NCBI GenBank assembly: GCA_024529925.1
Contig: JAFEUB010000845.1
Location: 415,501-479,500, forward strand
Length of the DNA stretch: 64,000 nucleotides
From: Ophthalmolycus amberensis
Taxonomy: Eukaryota; Chordata; Actinopteri; Perciformes; Zoarcidae
Direction of reading: 5' to 3'
Shown here: in pieces, positions 45,589 through 58,700 of the stretch
Layout: the number at the start of each line of letters is the position of its first letter
Numbering within the stretch: the first letter of the stretch is position 1
The notes under the pieces: model-generated
What the model saw: the letters and a program-made list of their open reading frames with translations, nothing else
Databases searched by the model: none
Told to the model about the DNA's origin: nothing
Made by a program: the position numbers and the translations under genes

Positions 45589-48500
45589 CTCGTCCTCGCC
45601 CTCAGCGTCCTGTGAAGCATCTGTAGGATCCAGGACAACCTGATCTGCTGTTGCACACACTAAGCGCAGCCATGCTGTGTTTCCCTCTTGCTTATTACTC
45701 CGAGGATGACCTCTGCCAACTCACGCTGCTGACTCCTGTCTCCCCATCTCCTCCCTTCTTCCTCCCTCCTCTTTTTAACACATCTCTCCCGCTCCTCGCC
45801 TCTCTTGGATTTAAAGCAGGAGTCAAATGAGGAGGCGGGTCCTCGAGTGGGTTGATCAAAGCACATGATGCCCAGGCTGCAGCGGTGAATTAATGTAATT
45901 TCCTGCTGATTGTTTAGATATAAACCACGTTGCTGTTGGCCCTGCTTTGATCCACATTCAGTGCCGGACAGAAGTGCACACAAGGTCTGTGTACCATCAG
46001 ATCAAATGAGATTTCTGTTATTAGCCTCCCAGAATGATCAAAGACCTTTCATACAAACATTCAACTGATACGTGTGATTTTTCAGACAGAGAGGGAGGAG
46101 AGACGGCGTCAGATGTTGTGACAGATGGGATGTTAGGTTCATGGAGAGAAATGAGAAGGAAGCAACAGGAGAGTTGCCCTTTTCTCACCCCTGCTCCTTG
46201 GATTTTCCTCCACCCCCCCCCCCCCCCCCTGTCTCCTGCATTCCACCTCTCTTTCTGCAGTAATCTGTTTGCCTACCCCAATTGAGAAGCCTCTAATTAT
46301 CGAGGGGCCCGCCGAGCGACCTTAAACATACACACAATAACATGAACACACACTCACACATGAGGCTGCTCAAGCTTTTCATATTTTGATATTATTATGA
46401 AACTGAAGTCTTATGTTTGTAGAAAGCTCTGTCGGTGGGCTTTAACTCCAGCTAGAGATGTGTTTCCCCAGAATTGTTTCTGAAAATATAGAAACACATA
46501 ACAGTATCACAAAAAGTCCTGGATAAATGTTTGTTATTGTCTAACGAATCTCATGGAAAGTCTAAAACCGACAAAGTGTCAGTGCGTCTCTGAATCGATG
46601 GCACGTTGGCTCCTCCTGAAGAAGTGAATCTAGTAAATAATGCATTTGTTGTTGTTCTTTTCAGCAGTGGATTAACATAAATTGCAGAATACCTTCATTT
46701 GGGTTGTATTACAGTACACTCCCTTGGTATTTTTTCAAAAGAAATGTAAGATGTATCTTTTTCATCTGCCTTCTGTGTGGGGTAATCCCACTTTTTCAAC
46801 TCTTAACATTTAGTTTTTTGCCATTCATTTCATTCTTCCTGTTGGATTTATTCAGTGCTAGAAGAAGTTTTCATAACTTTTGCTTGAATTATAATACTAT
46901 TACTACTACTACTACTAATAATAATAACAATAGGTTTATTTATATAGAACCTTTGAAGAGCAGATGTCACAAAGTGCTTCATAGATATCAAGCTGAAAGC
47001 ATGGAAGAAACTAAACAAAAGCAATTCTAAATAAATGGGTCTTAAACTGCTTTTTAAAAGTGTACACAGTGTCCATAGATCTTAATTCCAATGAGATACA
47101 GTTTAGGAGCTACCACCTCAAAAGCACAGTCTCCTTTCTTCTTGATGTTGGCGCCAAGAACAACCAACAAACCCTGATCCGAGGACCTCAGAGACCTGCT
47201 GCTGATGTAGAGCTGCAGTAGCTCTTTAATGTATAGGCGGGTGTCTGACCATGCACGGCTCTAAACGGGATCACAAGTATCAAGAACTGAATTCTAAATT
47301 GAACGGGAAGTCAGTGTAACGAAAACTAAATGAGAGTCACAAGAATGTTGCAATGTTCCTCAGCTGGTAGAAACAGGAGTGAGACAAACTCAGGTAAAAG
47401 TTGTAGCAGCCAGCCAATGAAAGAGCAGACTGCTCCTTTACAGCACAGCAGATCGCTGACACCTGTACGGGAGTGGATGTTGCACAGCAGAAGAGAGGGA
47501 GATAATTGCTGACACCTTGAGAGAGAAGACAGGACACATTTCAGGTAAGAGTAGCATGACTTAGAAGTGAGTGTTAATCCATTTGGTTTCTCATCTATTT
47601 TAAGTCATAGCAAGGTTTTAGTGGAGTTAAAAATCCCTGAATTAGGACAATGAACCTTAAACATTAACCTGGACGTATGGGCAGAAATATGTGTCACTAA
47701 AAACTGCATGTGAGTTGTTTATATTTGAATTGTTCAACTTGAATAGTTGCAATAGAAACTGAATTTGAATTGCATAATTTGAATATACATTTTTTTAACT
47801 TGAATAAGTACATTACTCCTTCACAGAATAGGTTTTTGCGCCACATTCCATTAATCAGAATAAAAGTAATTCTCTTACAGTTCACCTTATTATGCAATAA
47901 TCTGCAAAAGACCTTAAACTTTCACTCTACCGTCTCAAAGGGTTTCAAATCTCTAAGAAGGGTATCCTTTTTATTCTATTTCTACACTTCATTGTATTAT
48001 CTATTTTACTTTATTATCTTCTCCAAAGCATGTTTATTATCCTGCTTTTTTTACTTTTAGCTATCATACATTGTTTTTATTTTTAGCATTGTTTTATATC
48101 ATGACACCAACGTAAATGAGGATACCTCCTCAATGGTCTTTTGAGGTTAAATAAAAATATGGTGTAAAGAGTCAAGCAATGTGACGACTTTAAAGGTTGT
48201 GTAGTGTGAACTTGGTTCTGGTGGAAGTGTTGGGTTAGTCCTCTTTGTTAAGCTCAACACAACAGCTTCTGCCTTCAAATTGTGTATCCATGTGAAGCAC
48301 TTATCAGAGAAAAAAAGTCGACAGCTTGGCTGCGACCAAATTGTTGTCTACGTGGAGTTTTTTGTTCTTAGAAGTCTGTTCAGGTTAATATCATACTTGA
48401 AACAACCTAACCGTAACAGGTAATGTCCAAGTGTTCTTTCAGCTAATACACTGAAGCTGATTTTGAAAGGCAGGTAAATATTTTAACAGTAAACATCAGT

Positions 48501-48700
48501 TTTCAGCCGTCACATTCTGGAACTTGTGTGGAGCACAACTACTACTCTTAAAACATTTCACTCAGTCACAACAAACTGAATGTAGGGATTACACGAGACA
48601 ATGTGGCCTCCCTGTGGCCGAGACAAGCCAATGCTGCACGCATTAATATATGTTTGTATCTGCACAGACAATTCAGAAAACAAACTACGGGGACGTGGGT
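45589..48700. other. Intergenic stretch between avpr2 and idh3g
   Basis: Holds the upstream region of avpr2 (minus strand, to the left) and the end of idh3g (minus strand, to the right). A C homopolymer occurs at about 46215, and a TACTAC/TAATAA array near 46895-46930 leads into a LINE remnant. I see no exon with conserved coding sequence here. Confidence 0.5.
46930..47345 (-). mobile_element. Degraded L2-like LINE 3' end
   Basis: GGTTTATTTATATAGAACCT and ACAAAGTGCTTCATAGATAT form the 3' tail read in reverse. The region beyond corresponds to the LINE C-terminal coding part, with many stops and gaps (for example TCCTTTCTTCTTGATG, CCTGATCCGAGGACCTCAGA). It is far more decayed than the two L2 copies in slc16a1. 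Confidence 0.6.
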
Positions 48701-48706
48701 TTTATT
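48701..48706 (-). terminator. idh3g: Candidate poly(A) signal for idh3g
   Basis: TTTATT on the plus strand gives AATAAA on the minus strand about 450 bp past the idh3g stop. Other signals nearby are possible. Confidence 0.35.
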
Positions 48707-49152
48707 AGCTCGACTAACTTTATGAATGCCCAATACATTCAGTAGTAAGACGTCGGTGTTTCAGTCGACAGTGTTTGGTTGGAAAATAAGTTAAATGCAT
48801 GAAGAATAACTGATTTCACAGTCATAATTAATACATGAAACCAACTTCTAAACATGGAAAGGATTGGGTGTAACAGAAAACAGCTGTAGCATTGTGTACG
48901 GTTTCATACAGTAAACAGTATGATGGTCGGCTCAGGTAAAGTATAGATGCAAACAAAGTGGTCAAACAACTTCAAAAGACCGTCGGGAGATGAGGAAACT
49001 CTACTAAGACAACAACCATTGCATTCCATGTCAGAATTGCTGTCCAAACACTTGCTTTTGTTAATAGGAAATTGCATAGAAGACTAAAGAGAGGCACACT
49101 ATTATACACACTCTGAAGTGTGAGAGAGTTTACACATTAATGTGTGTTTGTT

Positions 49153-52100
49153 CTAGATGCTCAGAGTCAGGGGCCCGGTGCTCTGAACAGCATTCATGAC
49201 GGACTGGACCACTTCTGAGGTGGAGCCCTGGCCTCCCAGGTCAGCGGTGTGCAGCTGGAGGACAAACAGAGCAATGTGAGCAGAATATTCTCGATTCATT
49301 TTTTGGGTAACTTGCCATCAGTCAGATGTTGAAGCGTGTGATGTGATCGTACCTGAGTCTCAGTGACGGTGGAGATGATGGCTCTGCGGATCATGCTGGC
49401 GTAGGCATGGAGCTTCAGGTGGTCCAGCAGCAGGCAGGAGGCCAGCAGCATGGCCGTGGGGTTGGCTGTGTTGCTGTTAGCAATGCTCTTCCCGGTGTTC
49501 CTGGTGCCCTGCACATAGAGGAACATGTTGCGTATATAGATGGAAGAACATGTAAGGATGTGGCAGCTTTAACATCCGATTATTTACAATGTCACTGCAG
49601 TGCTGAAATACTTCTTTTTTGAAAATACTTTGCACTCATTTAAGTTTGTAGACGTTTGTAGAAGTAAGAGTAATATATTTTCTTGTCATATGTATTTATT
49701 TATTTAAACAATGGATCAAATGTAGAATGTGAAAGAACCCTCATCTTCATTTTAGTGTCTTTAAGCTCATAGTTTTGGTTTACCCTGGGCAACGACATGC
49801 CTGATTTTGGTTCCCTCTCTCCACTTGTCAAGTCATTTCCAGCTGCAGCAAAACTGATAAACCCATTGTAGATAACCCATTGTACACTACCTGCCCAGCA
49901 CCTAATTACAGACAGACACAGTAAAAGACTAGCTGCTGGACATAGTGGAGCATTTAGCAGCTTAAGAGCCAGATATTTCCCTCATGAGTTGTTTGGTGGA
50001 GATCAGAACTTAAAGGAGAGTGAATATTGTATCGTCTCTGTGATTTATTTCTTGGCCTTTCGATTTCGAGTTTGATGTGAATCCTCTCACCGTCTCAAAC
50101 ACGGCGTAGTCCTCTCCATAGTTGGCTCCAGGCACCAGGCCGGGTCCACCAACGAGCCCAGCACACACATTGCTCACGATGTTGCCATACAGATTGGGCA
50201 TGACCATCACATCGAACTGCTGGGGCCGGGAAACCAGCTAACACACACAAATCAAACATAATCTCAGAATATTGTTACATTTTTGCCAAAAGAAGTTCTT
50301 CAACTATGAATAAGGCGGCCAGCATGAGACTTGGCTCAAAAGTATGATTCAATGTAAGCCTTCAGATTTAATATAGCAACAGAAATGTGAGGGACTGACC
50401 ATGATGACGGTGAGGAAATAAACACTGCATAATGTGATGAGCTGTATAACAGTGGGTAGACATGGCGTAGCTATACCTGCATGGTGGTGTTGTCCACAAT
50501 CATGCTGTCGAAGGTGATTTCAGGGTAACCGCTCGCAACCTCTTTGCAGCACTCCAGGAAGAGGCCGTCACCCAACTTCCTGCTCTAACAAACACACACA
50601 CATTAAGATGTATCATGTGTTTAACAGAGAAAGATGAATAACAGCAGGCAGGGTCGGGGCCTTTGAGCCATGAGAAACTGACATGATATTAGCTTTGTGC
50701 ACAGCAGTGACTAGTCGGCGTCCTTTGGCCCGAGCTGTTCTGAAAGCGTAATCTGCGATGCGCAAAGATTTGGTCTTGGTGATGATCTTCAGACATTCAA
50801 CAACGCCTGGTACACTCTGCAGAGAGACAGAGAGAACGAGATGCATGGAGGCCGGATTTGTGGTGATTTGTGAAGCGATTATGAACACACACACACACAC
50901 ACACACACCTCGTGCTCCAGGCTGCTGTACTCTCCCTCTGTGTTCTCCCTGATGATCATGATGTCGATGTTTCTGTGGCGTGTGGTCACTCCTGGTAGAG
51001 ACTGGCAGTGCATCACGTTGGCATACAGATCCAGAGTGGTGCTGCAGAGAGAGGATGAGGCAAAGACAACAAAAGAGAAGGATAGATTAGATGGATGGAG
51101 AGGCAGAAAGATGGTGCTAGATAGATGGAATATGAGAACAAGCACAAAGAGCCAAAGTGTGGCGAAAGTAATGAAAAACTTACCGGAGCAGGTTGTTCCT
51201 GGACTTGTAGGACGGTGGCAAGTTGTGGTTGGTCTCAATGTTACCTGGATAAACAAACAAAGTTACATCGAAAGAATGAGAACTAAAATAGAGACATAAA
51301 CGAACTCCATATAGCAGAATGTCTGGACTTTCTTTTGAAGTACACTCTTCGCTTTACAAATGCGGAAAATCCAACAGAGCTAATGAATTGGCAACTGAGT
51401 GTATATGATATACATTGTCAGAATGATCTTTTTCTGACATACATGAACATTGACAGACAAGTTCTTGTACGGACATGTTTCATATACAACACTAACCTTT
51501 TAGTGCAACTCCATTGCGTCTGATAGCCATTATGGCATTATCGATGTCATCTTCTGAGTCCATGGACGAGTCCACATTGACAACCTCAAAGTCCACTGGC
51601 ACACAGCAGAACCTGATAACAGAGAACAGATGGAGATCACTTCAATATGACGGCGCTGAGTCATGCGGTGACCGAACAGTACGAGTCTTGTTACTGACTT
51701 AATTCAAACACTGTATGCCTGCGTGTAAATTCTCACCGAAATAGTTCACACACGTGGTTGGCCAGCTCTGGTCCGATGCCATCACCGGGAATCAGAGTCA
51801 CAGTGTGCCTGCCTCCATACCGCGCTGGTGGAGGCTGTAGCGCACGAACATACACAAAACACAGAAATTCTAACTCCTCTTTATACAACCCAGGAGATGC
51901 ATCCCCTACAAAACTACTGTGAAGACTATACGCTACTACAAAGACACACTATTGTAATCCTTTAGCAATTCTGATAACTTCTAATAAGACATATGCTACT
52001 CGTCTGTCTTGTGTGTCGTAAGCAGCCATACTCACTATGGTCTGCTGTGGGTGGATTGAGGAAGGAGGGATTCAGAACGGAGGAGAGAAAACAGGAAGGT

Positions 52101-53825
52101 TAGTAGGACAAAGAGGAGGGGGAAGACATATGCTGACCAGCAGATTCCTGGTGGCATTACAAGCACATTGACGGGACAAAACAATGTTGGTACTCCTGTG
52201 GACGTGCAGTAAAGACATGTTGAATCCCTTGAGGCGGTGGGGCTATCAGGTTGGGAAGGTCATAAGGTAAACAAGGTGTGTGTTCCTTGAGCTCCTTTTC
52301 GAATGAATCCTGAACAACTCACAGTGTAAGTGGACTTGTGTCTCTGATTACATGTAGCTGCACCATAAACCTGAGAATACAGAGAAAAGGTGGTTATTTG
52401 CAGAGAAGACGACAGATCTGTGGTCTTATCTATCATATCTACCCTTTACTGTTTATTCTAAATATATGTATTTTTATTTTATTTATTCACCATACATACA
52501 TATGTACATTACTTTGCGCTTTACTGCTTTGTGCACTTCTGGTTGGATGTACTTGTACTCTGTGCAATGACAATAAAGTTAAATGTAATCTAATAAAGTT
52601 GAATCTAATTATAGGAATTTATTGCCAACAATCATTGCAAATTTACTTAGGTTGTTGTTAATGCTGGTATATCTGAAAAATGGCATAAATCTATCCTGTA
52701 AATATGCTGTTTATCTGTTCCTGTAATAGGCTAAATTAAACATTTTACCTACTATGTATATTAAAGTGTTGTTATAGAATTTGAGTCAGTTTTGTCTTCA
52801 GTTCTTTCCAGTGGGTAGAAGTTGTTAACCGGTAACTATCAGTGAAGTTAGTACATGTACATGTACATGAGTACATGTACTCAAATACTGCACTTTTGAG
52901 GCTCTTGTACTTTACATGAGTAATGCTGTTTTATGCTACTTTATACTTCTACTCTACTGGATTTTGGAAGCCGCTATTGTACTTTTTACTCCACTACATT
53001 TATTTGACAAAAAAAGTGACTTTGCATATTCAGAATAGATTATTATTACAAGGTATCATCAACGGATGAATTATTATGTATTATTATCACAAATTAAGCC
53101 ATCCAGCAGTATGTAAAGTATTTCTCCTTCTGTACTATCTGTACAAATGAGTGATGAACACATGAATCCATCCTTCATTATAATCCAGTGATATAGTATA
53201 AATTATCCTGAAATAGACCGTTCTGCATGTTGAATAGGCTACTTTTACTTTTTGTACTAAACGTCGATCATGATGCTAATACTTTTACTCCATAAGGTTA
53301 TGAATGCAGGGTTTTGAGTTGTAACAAAGTCTTTTTTTACACTTTGGTATTGCTCATTTTACTTAAGTAAAAGCCCTGAATACTTCATCCACCACTGGTC
53401 GACGGCGTACCTGTTGTAATAGTGTTTGAATAATGTATGACCCTGCAGGGAGCAGATTAAGTATGCATTTGCGGTTTTAACTCGCTTGGCAGAAAAAGAG
53501 GAATGCTGCAAAAAGTACATTTTCTCTCAGTCTGCAGGGAGTTTCCGTTCATATTAAGTTGACAGAGTGGTGCTGAAAGGACAGCGACATTAACCGAGCT
53601 GGTTCAGTTAGCCAACCAACCGTTAATCAGTTTAGCGTCGCTCACCAAACTAACTAGTAGCGTTAAACCACTACGAATGTTTTAAATAAATAAATAAAAG
53701 AGTCTGTTAAACCAGTTAATTAACTACATGCTGGTGAACTCAGAGACTGCTCCTACCCTGGTTAACCGGTTGCTGAACACGAGCTTCAGTGTTCCGGAAA
53801 GGGAGCACACTGACCGGGCCATCAT
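49153..53825 (-). CDS. idh3g: Isocitrate dehydrogenase [NAD] subunit gamma, mitochondrial, 12 coding exons, 391 aa
   Basis: IDH3 converts isocitrate, with NAD, to 2-oxoglutarate in the matrix TCA cycle. Gamma is a non-catalytic regulatory partner of the alpha subunit. Coding exons: 53825-53757, 52370-52323, 52044-52036, 51834-51737, 51612-51497, 51244-51184, 51041-50909, 50816-50683, 50579-50477, 50237-50091, 49508-49353, 49254-49153. They join in frame to 1176 nt. Residues 1-23 (MMARSVCSLSGTLKLVFSNR...) are basic and hydroxylated, fitting a mitochondrial presequence. Family motifs: HTVTLIPGDGIGPE; IIRENTEGEYSSLEHE; VTAVHKANIMKLGDG; MVMPNLYGNI; and GTRNTGKSIANSNTANPT. Human IDH3G is 393 aa. 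The gamma-type ETGTRNTGKSIAN wording and MPNLYGNIV argue against the alpha and beta subunits. Either of two adjacent ATGs could start translation. Oddities: a 9-nt exon 3, and an exon 7 donor made of GT repeats. Confidence 0.93.
50884..50908 (-). repeat. idh3g: GT microsatellite forming the idh3g exon 7 donor
   Basis: On the minus strand the exon ends CACGAG and the intron begins directly with (GT)12 or so. The splice donor is therefore the first GT of a microsatellite, with no consensus GTRAGT. Confidence 0.85.
52036..52044 (-). CDS. idh3g: idh3g 9-nt microexon (Gln-Thr-Ile)
   Basis: CAGACCATA is flanked by CACCCACAG upstream and GTGAGTATGG downstream on the minus strand. It supplies QTI between STYT of exon 2 and PPPARYGGRHT of exon 4, matching the QTIPP...YGGRHTVT order remembered from human IDH3G. 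All phases are 0. A 6-nt version using the internal CAG as acceptor is possible but would lose the conserved Gln. Confidence 0.8.
52850..53397 (+). mobile_element. CAGTGGTGGAA-family MITE, nearly full length
   Basis: Contains GAGTACATGTACTCAAATAC, TTTATGCTACTTTATACTTC, ACTTTTTACTCCACTACATT, CCGTTCTGCATGTTGAATAG and ends ATACTTCATCCACCACTG at 53397, in the family's order. The left terminus is obscured by an ACATGT repeat. It lies in idh3g intron 1. Confidence 0.65.
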
Positions 53826-53891
53826 GTTTCACTCTCCCCCGGGGATGGATGAAGGACACGGGGGCGTGCTGCGCGCTCACCGTTAATCTCT

Positions 53892-53932
<41 letters not shown>

Positions 53933-55707
53933 GCACACACATACGCACACGTACACACATACACACACACGCGCACACACACAGAGAATAAACTCTATTT
54001 CTCAGAGAGGATGCTCGAGAAGTTGAAGTTATTCTAGCTAGCTTCGTGTCGCCATGGTAGATCAAATAGACAGCCTCGAGGGCCCGATGGCCTACTTAGT
54101 TTCAGGTTTTGTTCCCCCATTTTTTTTCGTGGCACTTTTTCCGTACGAGAGCACTGTTGAACCACCGGGAGGCGACAAAAACACACAAGATTTAACATGA
54201 ACTGTCGCCATTCTACCTGTTACACCACTCAGTAATGTCTCTTCTAATAACTTTTTAATGTTTGATTATTACATTTGCTGATCTTCATTTCTTATATTTC
54301 CACTGCTGTATTCAGTGTTCGGTAGCATCAGTGGTGGCATACCGTAACAGCAGTTCGATAGCGTTATATTACGATTATATCGCGTTACATGTTGATATGC
54401 AAGAAGCGATATGATCAGAATCAGATGGGTGATGGATCAAATAACGCCGTTAGTACTTGAATCAGTTGTGGGCCACTTGGAAAAATTCTACTCTCCGGCT
54501 TTTTTATCTTCGTTCAACCATCGGTATCCTCATCCTGGTAGTTGGAGTTTTTTCTGTTTCCCATCACATCTGTTCTAGTTGGACGTGATACACTTGTTAG
54601 ACTATAGTTCCCAGCATACCCTGCGGTCGCGCCTCCTCCCTCCACTCTCTCCGCCTTCCCTCCCACTCCACTGGGCCGCGAGGAAGTCGCAAGATGGCTG
54701 ATGTCGCTTGGAAGTAATGTTCCCCTCTGCAACATGAAGCCGTGAGTGTGGAAGAAAGCGAGGGAGGCACCATCGGGCTTTTATTTTTATTTTATTTTAG
54801 TTACTTTTCTTTAATTTCGTCAAACATCCATCTCATTCCGCGTCGTGTCCGCCCCGGACTTGTCTTCGGGAGTTGACGCGTCAAATCACGCCGGGGACCC
54901 CGCCAGCAGCTAACCACACAGTTAGCAAATGTTAGTACAGCTAGCCAGTCAGCCGAGGACGTAGCTTGTTAGTTTGTTTTAATTGATATTCGGAAAACCC
55001 GCGAGCCAGCGTGCTACCAGTACAAATGTGCGGAAATTTGCCTGAGATAGTGCAGAATAAATGTCAAATATCTTAGCTGTCACAGTAAAAAATAACAATT
55101 TTGCAAGCTGCTCGGTTCAACATCATGTCCGCGAACTGGCCATCCAGCCTGTGGGTTGCTAACGTTAACTAATGCGCAGTACTGCATCTGTTTCATGTGC
55201 ACAAATCAGCAGGATAATTATTTTATTGGCATTTTTCATTCAAATCCAACCACCTTGCTGCATTTCCGTTATTTGCTGCCAACTACCTGTTTGAAGCTGG
55301 TTATGTTAAAGCCAAATTATGGGAGCAGGAAATGTGTTCAACTTTTTCTGGCTGTAGGTAGCTACACTGGCCTTGCTGGCATCTCACCAAAAATCCACCG
55401 GGATGGACACTAAACGGAGCACCCACGCACAAAACTGAGAAATTGTCATTTATATATATCACGGGATAAGTAGAATACCGATTGCTGTCACACGTGTACA
55501 CACGTGCACGGTGGCTCATTTCACTAGTCTGGGTGACAGTTTTGCAGGGTTAACTAAAGTACAGTTAGTCACTACATCGGAGACCAGTTAGCTCGCCTAA
55601 AGTGCAGAGCTAGCTCCGGTCTCGCCCCACATCACATTACAAACACGGCGTACAGAACGTATTCAGAGCCCGCTCCCAGCCAGACACACAGGCTCAACAA
55701 CACCGTC
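53826..55707. promoter_or_regulatory. Divergent promoter region between idh3g and fam120c
   Basis: The two ATGs lie 1.9 kb apart, back to back. GC- and CpG-rich stretches occur around 54610-54720 (GGTCGCGCCTCCTCCCTCC, GGGCCGCGAGGAAGTCGC) and 54840-54900, the right composition for TATA-less housekeeping promoters. GCAAGATGGCTGA at 54690-54702 resembles a YY1 element (AAGATGGCGGC), often found at or just downstream of start sites. The stretch 55300-55700 probably contains fam120c leader or intron. No transcription start can be fixed. Confidence 0.5.
53899..53932 (+). repeat. (CT)n microsatellite
   Basis: CT array followed by CACACA-type sequence, about 70 bp upstream of the idh3g ATG, therefore probably in its 5'UTR or promoter. 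Confidence 0.85.
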
Positions 55708-58700
55708 ATGGGAGTGCAGGGTTTTCAAGAGTATTTAGAGAAGCGGTGTCCCGGGGCCGCGGTCCCGGTGGACCTCCTGAAGCTTGCCCGTAGCGCGGCT
55801 CGCCAGCCCCCTCACCACCACCATCTACACCACCACCACCCACATCACCCCGGGCCCATGCCTCCCCCGCCCCCGCCTGCCAGGATCCTAATCGACGCTG
55901 ACTCCGGCCTGCAACGCCTCTACGGCGGCTACCAGACGGACTGGGTGTGCGGGGGCGAGTGGAACGCCATGCTGGGCTACCTGGCCGCCCTGTCGCAGGC
56001 CTGCCTGTACCAGGGTGGCCTGGAGCTGGTCGTGGTTTTCAACGGCACACTGGGAAAGGAGCGCTGGCCCGAGTGGGCGCGGCGAGCTCAGGGCCAGCGA
56101 CAGACGGCGCAGCTGATAGTGAACCACGTCGGCAGCAAGGCCACCCCGCCTCCCCGGGCATGGTTCCTGCCCCCGGCCTGCCTCAGCCACTGCGTCCGCC
56201 TCGCGATGTTCCGCTTCCGAGTGCGGGTGAGCAATATGTGTGAATTATGAGTGTTTTGAGTATTGTGGTCGTATGGCGTTCTGTTCATTTAACACTTGCC
56301 CTTTTCTTGTTGCACGCCCATTTAGCAGCTTACATCATCCAGCGCCCTTTTAACTCCTTCCAGTTGGGGAGCAAGTGCAACTACTGGCCCTCACCACTGA
56401 AATGAGTCGATCTGTAATTGTGTTGTTTAATATTATACATGCAAATCAAACGGACTGCTGTGCCTGTAGTTGGCCTGCTTTGCTCTCATGTGTGTCTATG
56501 TGTTGGTCTACTGGGTGGAGGAAAGTGTCCAGTGCATATATGAAGCAGCAGCTATTGGCTAAACCAGTCTGTACATTGGTGCAACATGACCTAGTCTGGC
56601 TAGCCCATGTTGCATAACATGAACTCATTGAACCTTTCATACGTTGTTGGAGAACTGCTGAGTGGTGATAGACTGTAGGTCCCCATTGCCTGTCAGCGGT
56701 ACATTTGTAATGATTTATTTTGTGCATTTCAGATAGATGGTGATTGAGAATATTACGGAAATATTTTTTACGCATTAAACCTATTGGCACAATAGTATTT
56801 GCTTAGGTGTACAATTATAGTAGGTGGGTGTGCTATATTCTCCTTACTCAACTAATATAGGGAAAAGAATATCTTAACATGTTTTTGAAAAAGTAAAAGT
56901 GACTGATAAAGTTATGTTCAAGTCCTGCCATAAACTCATCAGAACCCCTGATTGCCTTTCATGGTTCCCTACCTTTATCTTTACCTAGCTGTCTCCTTGC
57001 TTGTGATCTACCTTCCCATCTGCTTATATGGTAGCATTAAGAAACACTGCATTAGTGTATCAAGAGAAGATGGAGTAGAAAATCCCACCCACATTACAGT
57101 AGAATACATTCTGATGATCCTTGTGTGACTACAGCATCATTACTCACAGTTCCCATGTGTACTTATTGTTTTTTTTCCGGCCTGTGTCCTGAGAAATGGT
57201 CCTATTTCTGCAAGTTTGAGTATCTCACCTCTGCCTGAATTAAACATTTACTCTAGTCACTGCTGTTCCTCTCTGTGCAGCTTTCTTGTCCTCAGCTTTA
57301 CATGTACTGCATGAATGTCTAGTCTGTCTATTTGGAATTATTGCACATCTGGTTGTTAACACTGGTTGTTAGTTTTAGTTATTGGTGAGTGACACAATAA
57401 ATATGAATACATTTGAACAAGTCGTGAAACAGTTTCCTCATAATCAACCGTGCCATCACTGCCCCATATTGCATTCCTTTGAAGACAGAGATTTGATTAT
57501 CAGCTCATTAAATAGATTTTTAACTGAGTAACTTGAGTGTAATTATTTTGTTTTCACACTGATTAACACAGAAGTTATCCTGCTTGCTCTGTCTGGCGTA
57601 ACCATGCACCTCACCCACCCATTGGGTTCTGCACGAGTGTGCTCTTAAGCCATGATGTCGCCTGAGGTCCAGGTATCTGCATCATCACCAGTGATTTGGA
57701 ACTGATTGATGCAGCACAGATTTTCCACAGATGTGTTTTTGCGAGGGCTGTGGCGGTTTAGTATTGTGATTGTATACAAAGTGTCAGCTCAACTGTCTGT
57801 GACCTCTATCTTCATAGATAGATTCCCGGAAAGGTATAAACTGTTTCAAACTCCGTTTAGAGTTAGTTTTTCTATGACTCAGCAGATACTCAGTTTGTCC
57901 CCTCTGCATCCACAGGTTGTACAGACTTTGGAGGACCACCACCAGGAAGTGCTGTCTCTCTACAGGGACTTTGGATTCGCCGGCCTGATTGCTCAGGATT
58001 CTGAGTTTGCCCTGTGCAACGTACCCGCCTACTTCTCATCGCACGCGCTCAAACTGAGCTGGAACGGCAAGAACCTGACCACACACCAGTACCTGCTGTC
58101 TGAGGCCGCCAGGCAGCTCGGGCTGAAGACACAGCACCTGCCCTGCTTCGCTGCTCTGCTGGGTAAGGAGCGTACACACACACACACACACACACACGAA
58201 TACACCAAATCAAACACGTATCCCACATTTCTCTCACTGAAACACACACACCTACTTGTCAGCTGTTTTTTTGGCGCCCATCGTTGTCCATGTTCATTTA
58301 CACAGCAAACATTTGAAAGAGTTTCTGTCTCCCAGGAAATCATATTCTGCCTGATGAGGACCTGGCTGCCTTCCACTGGAGTCTGCTGGGACCAGAACAC
58401 CCACTAGCTTCTCTCAAGGTATCGTATTATTATCAAGTCCAAAGACCTCTGCCAACCTCAGCTTAAGCTGTGCGAATATTGGCTCCAAGAATCACGCAGT
58501 ACTGTATATTTAGTAAAATAGTGGCATGAGGTTTGGGAACATAATGCTTTTCCATCAATAGAAGGCTTTTATTGTGAAACTTTGCATCCTAAAATCATGA
58601 AATTGATAGAAATATTTTGAATGAATGATTAAGTTATTGGAATAAAATGTAGTTCATTTATCAGGAGAAATAATGTCCTAATAATTTCACACCAGAATAA

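Noticed and set aside
55947..56243. Alternative plus-strand frame in fam120c exon 1
   Set aside because: Overlaps the conserved FAM120 frame and reflects high GC content with few stops.
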